Shown here in pieces: positions 1 to 4,329 of a stretch of DNA of 10,169 nt (position 1 is the first letter of the stretch; each line of letters begins with the position of its first letter). A program made the translations under genes and the position numbers. This DNA comes from an uncultured Erysipelotrichaceae bacterium (GTDB taxonomy: Bacteria; Bacillota_I; Bacilli_A; RF39; UBA660): NCBI GenBank assembly GCA_902783435.1, contig CACZQV010000023.1:1-10169 (forward strand), written 5' to 3'. The notes under the pieces are model-generated. The model saw only the letters and a program-made list of their open reading frames with translations. It was not told where the DNA came from and did no database searches.

Positions 1-10
1 AAAGACATAT

Positions 11-84
11 GCGGATGTAGTTTAATGGTAGAACCTCAGCCTTCCAAGCTGACTACGTGGGTTCGATTCCCATCATCCGCTCCA
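11..84 (+). tRNA. tRNA-Gly (anticodon UCC)
   Basis: A complete cloverleaf can be drawn. The acceptor stem GCGGATG (11-17) pairs with CATCCGC (74-80). The D-loop contains AATGGTAGA. The anticodon stem CAGC/GCTG closes the 7-base loop CTTCCAA with anticodon TCC. The T-arm (57-61 with 69-73, one G-U pair) closes loop TTCGATT. Discriminator T81 is followed by an encoded CCA (82-84). UCC reads GGA and GGG codons and probably wobbles to others. The promoter lies upstream of the window; only ten bases precede the gene. A degraded inverted copy of the same tRNA lies 50 bases downstream. Confidence 0.97.
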
Positions 85-95
85 TATTTGAAATC

Positions 96-125
96 AGACT
101 TATCGAAAGATAGGTCTTTTTTTTT
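96..125 (+). terminator. Rho-independent terminator of tRNA-Gly
   Basis: Stem 96-104 pairs with 109-117 (nine pairs, one G-U) around a GAAA tetraloop, followed directly by a run of nine T. It starts 12 bases after the tRNA CCA end, so it should end the tRNA transcript. Confidence 0.9.
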
Positions 126-133
126 GAAAATCA

Positions 134-180
134 CGAACCACACGTAGTCATCTTGCGAAGGTTCTACCATTAAAACTACA
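134..180 (-). pseudogene. inverted, partial tRNA-Gly copy (pseudo-tRNA)
   Basis: Read on the minus strand from 180 to 134, this matches bases 16-65 of the tRNA-Gly at 11-84. I aligned it by hand with one 6-base deletion, three single-base insertions and one substitution; about 43 of 44 aligned bases agree. The deletion removes the 5' side of the anticodon stem, so no anticodon arm can form. Both acceptor strands and the 3' half of the T-arm are missing. It therefore cannot be a working tRNA. On the plus strand the same stretch is antisense to the D-arm and variable/T-arm of the real tRNA. It sits between the tRNA terminator and the nuclease-like gene at 239. The high identity suggests a fairly recent inverted duplication or selection on the complementarity. 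Confidence 0.88.
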
Positions 181-206
181 AAAAGTACTCTAACTTTTCT
201 TTTTTT
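181..206 (+). terminator. weak hairpin with T-run upstream of the nuclease-like gene
   Basis: AAAAGT (181-186) pairs with ACTTTT (193-198) around a six-base loop, then C and seven T. The stem is A/U-rich with one G-C pair, so it would be a weak terminator or attenuator. It lies just downstream of the antisense-tRNA stretch and about 20 bases before the ribosome site at 224-231. It may be a chance A/T palindrome. Confidence 0.4.
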
Positions 207-238
207 CGTTAATAATATATATGAAAGGAGAGAAGAAT

Positions 239-991
239 ATGACTAAGATACAAGATGGTTATCAAAACGAATTTTTATTTGTACTTGAATTTAATAATAA
301 AAAAATAAAAGAATTAAATCCGTTACTACGAGAAGTAATAGATGATATATTTCCAAATGTAGATGAAGAAACAGTATTAAAGGCATGGAAAAATCATGTT
401 AATAATCAAAAAGGAGATATAATTATTAGAATAGGAGAACAATATAGATCTATTAGTATAAAAAAAGGGAGTAGAAACTCCGTTCATTTAGAAAATATAG
501 AAGCTTTTAAAGTACTTTTAAAAGAATCAGGTATAGATGATAAAATAATATATTATTATGAATTATTTCATTATGGAATAGATAGATTTAATAATAAAAA
601 AATACTAAGTTCCGAAGAATACTGTAAAAAGAATAAAAGAAAAATAAAAAAGTTAAATAAAGCACTCTCAACATTAAACATAGAATCAATAGTAGATAGG
701 TTTATACTTCGTGGAAATAATGGAAAATATAGAGTAGAAGGAATAATATTTGGTACTCCTAAAGATTTTTTATGGATTAATAGAAGAGGAGTACTACAAG
801 TAATAAAAGATAGTATCAAAAAAGAATCGAGTACCATACATATAGGCTGTTTATATATTCAACCATTAAATAGATGTATAAATGGAAATAAAAAATATGA
901 ATGGTGTAGAGATTATGTTCAAATAAAATGGTATTCATTATTTGACGATATTATTAAATATAAAAATGATATTGTACAAAAAAACAACTGA
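239..991 (+). CDS. putative PD-(D/E)XK-like restriction endonuclease-fold protein
   Basis: A 250-residue soluble protein with no signal peptide or membrane segment. The start at 239 is preferred because AAAGGAGAG at 224-231 lies at normal distance; an in-frame ATG at 221 overlaps that site and has no ribosome site of its own. The N-terminal third resembles a PD-(D/E)XK nuclease core: E11 in the first helix, D60 in KGDIII, then ISIKKG with K75, and a helix starting near H83 with E85/E88. The usual (D/E)xK is SxK here, so the acidic ligand is replaced or has moved to the following helix. The rest (HYGID near 117, the FILRG and GTPKDFLWI motifs, C-terminal QIKWYSLFDDII) resembles, from memory, an unnamed family of about 250 residues found across Bacillota; I know of no assigned function. 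It is a lone gene between an inverted tRNA copy and a truncated gene, fitting an accessory restriction or defence role. That role is inference. No clear promoter was found. Confidence 0.55.
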   Translation: MTKIQDGYQNEFLFVLEFNNKKIKELNPLLREVIDDIFPNVDEETVLKAWKNHVNNQKGDIIIRIGEQYRSISIKKGSRNSVHLENIEAFKVLLKESGIDDKIIYYYELFHYGIDRFNNKKILSSEEYCKKNKRKIKKLNKALSTLNIESIVDRFILRGNNGKYRVEGIIFGTPKDFLWINRRGVLQVIKDSIKKESSTIHIGCLYIQPLNRCINGNKKYEWCRDYVQIKWYSLFDDIIKYKNDIVQKNN

Positions 992-1010
992 ATATCAGTT
1001 GCTTTTTTAT
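978..1010. terminator. bidirectional terminator between convergent genes
   Basis: CAACTG (985-990) and CAGTTG (996-1001) form a stem around AATAT. T-rich sequence follows on the plus strand (1003-1013), and seven A precede it (978-984), giving a U-run on the minus strand. It overlaps the stop codon of the nuclease-like gene and lies just past the end of the zinc-ribbon gene, so it serves both. Confidence 0.85.
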
Positions 1011-1011
1011 T

Positions 1012-1359
1012 TTAAATGTAATAAACCACTGTGTAGAACCAAGCGATTATTATAATGATTGATATTACTAATCTAATACATGATATTATTACACCAGCTA
1101 TGGCAAGACCTTTATTCTTACCACCATTCTTATTTGCATTAGAAATACCAATTGCAGATAAAATAAGTCCAATAATATTAAGTCCAAATATAGCACATAT
1201 AAAACCGGCTATCGCAATACCATTGTCACTTTCACTAATAGTTGATGTTGAATCAGTAGTAGACACAGTAATTACTTCTTCACCAATCTTTAGACCACAA
1301 CTAGGACAAAATTTATCGTCACCAGTTAGTTTTCTTCCACACTCAGTACAAAAAGCCAT
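1012..1359 (-). CDS. zinc-ribbon DUF4190 membrane protein
   Basis: A 115-residue protein. The N-terminal zinc ribbon has four cysteines as two CxxC pairs (C4, C7, C18, C21: FCTECG and FCPSCG). A Ser/Thr-rich linker of about 25 residues follows, then a DUF4190-type membrane unit of two hydrophobic helices (about 49-72 and 84-112) joined by a loop with the GKNKGLAIAG motif typical of that family. The start is ATG 1359, because AAAGGA (1371-1376, minus strand) is 11 bases upstream of it. A GTG at 1368 is in frame but too close to the ribosome site. DUF4190 proteins are small bacterial membrane proteins of unknown function; the ribbon should face the cytoplasm. It is monocistronic, with its own extended -10 promoter and a shared bidirectional terminator. 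Confidence 0.85.
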   Translation of the reverse strand: MAFCTECGRKLTGDDKFCPSCGLKIGEEVITVSTTDSTSTISESDNGIAIAGFICAIFGLNIIGLILSAIGISNANKNGGKNKGLAIAGVIISCIRLVISIIIIIAWFYTVVYYI

Positions 1360-1387
1360 TAACTTCACGTCCTTTCATTATATTTTT

Positions 1388-1396
1388 ATTATAACA
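1388..1396 (-). promoter_or_regulatory. extended -10 promoter of the zinc-ribbon gene
   Basis: On the minus strand the sequence reads TGTTATAAT: TATAAT at 1393-1388 with TG one base upstream. No good -35 box lies 16-18 bases upstream (ACTAAA at 1416-1411 is weak). The predicted transcript start near 1381 gives a short leader containing the AAAGGA ribosome site. Confidence 0.65.
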
Positions 1397-1418
1397 TATA
1401 AAATTTAAACTTTAGTAA

Positions 1419-1631
1419 TTAATTCTATTAAAAGACATGATTAATTGCGGATTAAAAGGAATAGAAGTATATCATTCAAGTCATTCTAAAGAAGAAATGA
1501 ATTTATATTTGGAAATAGCTAAAGAATATAATTTATTAATTAGTGGTGGAAGTGACTATCATGGTAAAGCAACTAAACCAGATATTGAAATAGGTACAGG
1601 TAAAAATAAAAAGACTATCTCTATTAGATGA
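1419..1631 (+). pseudogene. 3' remnant of a PHP-domain phosphoesterase gene
   Basis: The open frame begins after a stop at 1416 and runs to TGA at 1629-1631. Its first ATG (1437) has no ribosome site. The translation contains GLKGIEVYHSSHS and then LLISGGSDYHGK followed by KPDIEIGTG. These match the C-terminal part of PHP-domain metal-dependent phosphoesterases (the YciV/RNase AM-like group), where the SDxHG histidine and aspartate bind metal. Those proteins are usually about 280 residues; only about 70 remain, with roughly the N-terminal three quarters of the PHP domain missing. Residue-level preservation suggests recent truncation. A short independently expressed gene is less likely, because most metal ligands are absent and no start signal is seen. 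Confidence 0.75.
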
Positions 1632-1638
1632 AATATAT

Positions 1639-1670
1639 AAAAAAAGATAATTATTTAATTATCTTTTTTA
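1639..1670. terminator. bidirectional A/T-rich terminator
   Basis: A nearly perfect palindrome centred on 1654-1655: A-run and GATAAT on the left, ATTATC and T-run on the right. It works in either direction. It includes the stop codon of the minus-strand propeller-like gene and lies just after the PHP remnant's TGA, so it may be that gene's original terminator. Confidence 0.8.
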
Positions 1671-2544
1671 TATTGTACTTAATAACTTTATCCATCTTAG
1701 GATCAGCTAAAAAATATTTATCAGTACTGCTTTCAAATAATATATATAGATATCCATCTTTATAAAACATACCTTCAGCCATAGGAGGTATTTTTATAGT
1801 TTTATAATGATTCTTTTTATTAAAACTAGACATATCTTTATAAATACTTAAATTAGAATTAACTAAGAAAGTAAAAGATTGTGTAAATCCAACTTTACCA
1901 TCAGGAAATATAGCCATACCTTGAACAGCCTTAGGAAGGGATTTAACAATATCAGGTTTATTAAAATCAATATTATCTTTTAATTCATAACCATTAAGTT
2001 TAGGAACACCACCATCTACATCATAAAATGGTTTTAAATAGAATTCTCCGATCCATAAAGTATTATCATCAAAATAACAAAAATCTCCTCTTATAGGTAG
2101 TTTAATCTCTTCAATGGGTTTAATACTACCTTTCTTAGTATTAATAATATCATCTAAATTATAAATATCTAATTCATAATCATTACTAATCCATACTTTG
2201 TCATCATCAGTAGTAATACCACCAACATGTTTAGTACTATTAGTTCCATCTTTATTTATAAGTTTTAAATCTTTTATTAATTTACCACTCTTAAAATCAA
2301 TAACAAATACTTTACTCACATCTTTAGAATAAGATGTTTGAAGCACTATATTATATTTTTTAGAATAACTTAATCCTTGTGGTACATATTTATTTCTATT
2401 GCCATAAACTTTAAATGTTTCTTCATAATTACTTCTAGTTACAAAATATCCAATATTTATTCTTATATAATCAATTATAAATATTAATAATAATCCTAAT
2501 ATTACTAGTATAAAAACTTTAAAAAATTTATTTAACTTCTTCAC
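1651..2544 (-). CDS. membrane-anchored extracellular beta-propeller-like protein
   Basis: A 297-residue protein. The preferred start is GTG 2544, with GGTGA (2554-2550) five bases upstream; an upstream in-frame ATG at 2610 would run through the previous gene's terminator and this gene's promoter. One hydrophobic helix (about 7-25) after KK/K residues acts as signal anchor; the rest should lie outside the membrane. Five related motifs recur about every 50 residues: VPQGLSY (54), HVGGITTDDDKVWIS (106), RGDFCYFDDNTLWIG (152), VQGMAIFPDGKVGFT (207) and AEGMFYKDGYLYILF (256). Glycine, aspartate-turn and aromatic strand repeats of this type are characteristic of beta-propeller blades (YncE/SMP-30-like). 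No catalytic residue can be assigned; a binding or surface role is plausible but inferred. It is monocistronic. Confidence 0.7.
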   Translation of the reverse strand: MKKLNKFFKVFILVILGLLLIFIIDYIRINIGYFVTRSNYEETFKVYGNRNKYVPQGLSYSKKYNIVLQTSYSKDVSKVFVIDFKSGKLIKDLKLINKDGTNSTKHVGGITTDDDKVWISNDYELDIYNLDDIINTKKGSIKPIEEIKLPIRGDFCYFDDNTLWIGEFYLKPFYDVDGGVPKLNGYELKDNIDFNKPDIVKSLPKAVQGMAIFPDGKVGFTQSFTFLVNSNLSIYKDMSSFNKKNHYKTIKIPPMAEGMFYKDGYLYILFESSTDKYFLADPKMDKVIKYNIKKIIK

Positions 2545-2560
2545 ATACTTCACCAATTCA

Positions 2561-2569
2561 ATTATAACA
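2561..2569 (-). promoter_or_regulatory. extended -10 promoter of the propeller-like gene
   Basis: The minus strand reads TGTTATAAT (TATAAT 2566-2561, TG 2569-2568), directly after the T-run of the preceding terminator. No convincing -35. The predicted transcript start near 2554 falls on the GGTGA ribosome site, so the leader would be only about ten bases. Confidence 0.6.
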
Positions 2570-2570
2570 C

Positions 2571-2596
2571 AAAAAAAGAACCTAAAAAATAGGCTC
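2571..2596 (-). terminator. terminator of the DUF2752 operon
   Basis: On the minus strand GAGCCTA (2596-2590) pairs with TAGGTTC (2584-2578), seven pairs with one G-U and a five-base loop, followed by seven T. The stem overlaps the stop codon of the DUF2752 gene. Confidence 0.88.
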
Positions 2597-2944
2597 ATTA
2601 AACACAACAATTAAAATATATCTAACTATAGTAATTATACATGTAATTATAAATAAAACAGGAAATGGTTTTATTTTTAATGGTTTAATATATCTATCTA
2701 TAAAAAATAAAATAAATGTTAGCCACCAAAATACACATGAATAATTATAATGAAGTGATTTTAATATATCACCTTTAAATAAAGCTATTGTTGCGCGTGT
2801 TAATCCACATCCTGGACAATCTACATGAAATAGAAGTTTAATAGGACAAGTAATTCCAAATATTAACTCCATGCAAATCACATAGATTAAAACAATAATT
2901 ATTGGTATTATACTTACTTTTAAATCTTGTTTTAGTTTTGCCAT
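2582..2944 (-). CDS. DUF2752 family membrane protein
   Basis: A 120-residue integral membrane protein with about three hydrophobic helices (roughly 10-30, 69-84, 94-115). It carries the DUF2752 signature: CP at 33-34, then the loop CPGCGLTRA at 43-51, a GD at 58-59 and the conserved asparagine N67 of the HYNY segment. The family is widespread in Bacillota and Bacteroidota and has no assigned biochemical role; the cysteine-rich loop may bind metal or take part in redox chemistry (inference). Length is normal for the family. ATG 2944 follows the TAA of the upstream gene by two bases, so translation is probably coupled; no independent ribosome site stands out. Confidence 0.88.
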   Translation of the reverse strand: MAKLKQDLKVSIIPIIIVLIYVICMELIFGITCPIKLLFHVDCPGCGLTRATIALFKGDILKSLHYNYSCVFWWLTFILFFIDRYIKPLKIKPFPVLFIITCIITIVRYILIVVFNEPIF

Positions 2945-2946
2945 AA

Positions 2947-3222
2947 TTATCTGTTCATATTACTAAAAAATTCAAATGAAGTAACACTAACTCCACCAAT
3001 TATGAATAAAATAGTAAAAAGAATTGCCGTAATTATAAATACACAAAAATATGATCTAGCAAAGTTTTTTAAGTTAACATTCTTAGTACCACCAAATGAA
3101 AATACCAATAAAAGAATAAACCCAACACATGGTATGGCAAATAATAATTGATATCCAAAATATCCCCACATACTAATTGGTCTATATTCTTCAGGAATGT
3201 TAATTATTTTATTCTCATCCAT
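2947..3222 (-). CDS. small two-helix membrane protein, function unknown
   Basis: A 91-residue protein. A short polar N-terminus with IPEEYRPISMWGYFGYQ precedes a hydrophobic helix (about 25-44), a short basic loop (KNVNLKNFARSYFC) and a second helix (about 58-77). I recall similar 'PEEYxPISMWGYFGYQ...NFARSY' proteins in other Bacillota but know no function. AGGTGG (3237-3232) lies seven bases before the ATG, and a promoter is visible at 3246-3274. It is the first gene of an operon with the DUF2752 protein, two bases apart, so the two may act together in the membrane. The gene looks intact. Confidence 0.78.
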   Translation of the reverse strand: MDENKIINIPEEYRPISMWGYFGYQLLFAIPCVGFILLLVFSFGGTKNVNLKNFARSYFCVFIITAILFTILFIIGGVSVTSFEFFSNMNR

Positions 3223-3245
3223 AACACATCCACCTTTCTATATTT

Positions 3246-3274
3246 AAAATAGCACATAGAAAAAAAATAGTAAA
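3246..3274 (-). promoter_or_regulatory. promoter of the small membrane-protein/DUF2752 operon
   Basis: On the minus strand TTTACT (3274-3269) and TATTTT (3251-3246) are 17 bases apart, with TG at 3254-3253 making an extended -10. The predicted start near 3239 gives a short leader containing the AGGTGG ribosome site. Confidence 0.6.
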
Positions 3275-3302
3275 TAAAAAAATGTATTTCTACATTTTTT
3301 CA
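3275..3302 (-). terminator. terminator of the phospholipase C family gene
   Basis: AATGTA (3281-3286) pairs with TACATT (3291-3296) around a four-base loop (GAAA on the minus strand), flanked by A-run and T-run, so the minus-strand transcript ends in a U-tract. It overlaps the gene's TAG stop codon at 3290-3292. Confidence 0.85.
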
Positions 3303-4177
3303 TATTTTCTTATATATTTTAAAGTTTGCCCTTCACTACAAGGTCTACCTGTATTAAAAGATAAATCATTAGTAATAAAACTATTATTCAAAGCTTTATC
3401 TCTATATAAATAATTATTTATATCTTCTATAGTTTGAAGAGAATCTTCAATAGATTTATCCCATAAATCATCAAAAGAATCTTTATATTTTTCTCCAGTT
3501 TCTGGATCACTCCAAGTCTTATTATTTAAATTCAAATATGGAAGAACTCTTTCTACATTTTTATCATACATAATATTACCCATATTACTTAATTTAATAA
3601 TAATAGGAGCAATACCCATCATATTTCTTCTTACTAATAAATCATATAAAGAAGTATTTAAAATACCTATACTATATTTTAAAGACTCATGATGAGAATT
3701 ATATACTTTTTCATAAAGTTTATTTATTGCTTCTTTTAATTTCTTATTACTTAAAAAGAACTTACGATAATAAACTAATTTATCTTTCCCATATTTTTTA
3801 ATTATATAGTCATCAATCCAATTTTCTACTAAACCATGAGGTTTAAATTTATGTTTAGCTTCCATATCTTCAGTAACATAATAAATAAGTGGATGCATAA
3901 CAACATCTAATACATAGTGATCTATTTGCCCGTATAAGAATGCCATAGATTCAGGATCATTATATAATTTATTTTTTTTAAAACTTTTAATCATAGTTTC
4001 AAAATACTCTTTTACTTTATTAGCATGTTGATAATCAAATACTTTATAATCAGTAGTTATTAAAGCATCAGGTCCCATACAAAAAGACTTTAAATCCTCA
4101 TCTTTAATCTCTATTACTTTTTCAATATCAGTAAGTATAGTTTCTCCATGAATAGAGTGAGTTCTATAATTAGGCAT
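3290..4177 (-). CDS. zinc-dependent phospholipase C family protein
   Basis: A 295-residue protein of the zinc-dependent phospholipase C / alpha-toxin N-terminal fold. Candidate metal ligands are spaced as I recall for the Bacillus enzyme: H7/H10, D37 in MGPD, H51 fourteen residues later, H87 and D91 in DHYVLD, H95 in the next MHP, and H114/E118 in PHGLVE. The family hydrolyses phospholipid head groups or other phosphomonoesters and diesters. There is no signal peptide; the protein starts MPNYRTH, so the secreted enzyme's N-terminal tryptophan ligand is absent and the protein is probably cytoplasmic. Such leaderless members are common in Clostridia and uncharacterised. AAGGGG lies four bases before the ATG. 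It is monocistronic, divergent from the protease operon, and may share control with it through the region at 4204-4300. Confidence 0.88.
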   Translation of the reverse strand: MPNYRTHSIHGETILTDIEKVIEIKDEDLKSFCMGPDALITTDYKVFDYQHANKVKEYFETMIKSFKKNKLYNDPESMAFLYGQIDHYVLDVVMHPLIYYVTEDMEAKHKFKPHGLVENWIDDYIIKKYGKDKLVYYRKFFLSNKKLKEAINKLYEKVYNSHHESLKYSIGILNTSLYDLLVRRNMMGIAPIIIKLSNMGNIMYDKNVERVLPYLNLNNKTWSDPETGEKYKDSFDDLWDKSIEDSLQTIEDINNYLYRDKALNNSFITNDLSFNTGRPCSEGQTLKYIRKYEKM

Positions 4178-4203
4178 AATACCCCTTCTTTCACAACAAG
4201 AAT

Positions 4204-4232
4204 ATTCTATATCAACATATAAAATATGTAAA
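4204..4232 (-). promoter_or_regulatory. promoter of the phospholipase C family gene
   Basis: On the minus strand TTTACA (4232-4227) and TAGAAT (4209-4204) are 17 bases apart. The predicted start near 4197 leaves a leader of about 20 bases. The -35 box lies in the left arm of the inverted repeat at 4221-4259. Confidence 0.6.
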
Positions 4233-4259
4233 TAAAAAAGTAATATTTACACATATTTT
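4221..4259. repeat. inverted repeat in the divergent promoter region
   Basis: The left arm 4221-4234 is complementary to the right arm 4244-4259 over 14 pairs with a two-base bulge (AC) in the right arm, and a nine-base A-rich spacer. It covers the -35 of the minus-strand phospholipase gene and lies upstream of the plus-strand protease promoter. It could be an operator for a dimeric regulator; A/T-rich sequence makes chance a real alternative. It has no terminator role, since no gene ends here. Confidence 0.5.
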
Positions 4260-4271
4260 TAAACTTGTTTA

Positions 4272-4300
4272 TTGACATAAAACATTATTGCTTTTATTAT
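4272..4300 (+). promoter_or_regulatory. strong promoter of the protease operon
   Basis: A consensus -35 TTGACA (4272-4277) and TATTAT (4295-4300) are separated by 17 bases. The predicted start near 4307 leaves a leader of about 23 bases with AGGAG at 4319-4323. Confidence 0.82.
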
Positions 4301-4329
4301 TAATATAGAATAGATAATAGGAGTAGCAT

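Noticed and set aside
134..180. A second functional tRNA on the minus strand
   Set aside because: The acceptor stem is missing and the anticodon arm is deleted.
221..238. Upstream in-frame ATG at 221 as start of the nuclease-like gene
   Set aside because: The ATG overlaps the AAAGGAGAG ribosome site that serves ATG 239 and has only T/A-rich sequence before it.
126..238. T-box riboswitch upstream of the nuclease-like gene
   Set aside because: No T-box consensus (AGGGTGGNACCGCG-like) and no Stem I features; the tRNA-like signal is direct complementarity to the tRNA body.
571..837. Minus-strand open frame inside the nuclease-like gene
   Set aside because: Low-complexity hydrophobic shadow of a coding strand with clear family motifs; no ribosome site.
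1055..1408. Plus-strand open frame of 117 codons opposite the zinc-ribbon gene
   Set aside because: It is antisense to a gene with clear CxxC motifs, has no ribosome site, and its composition mirrors the opposite strand.
2545..2610. Upstream in-frame ATG at 2610 for the propeller-like gene
   Set aside because: Translation from it would cross the terminator and TGTTATAAT box and overlap the DUF2752 gene; GTG 2544 has a ribosome site.
4221..4259. Inverted repeat as a terminator
   Set aside because: No gene ends toward it from either side; both neighbours diverge from it.
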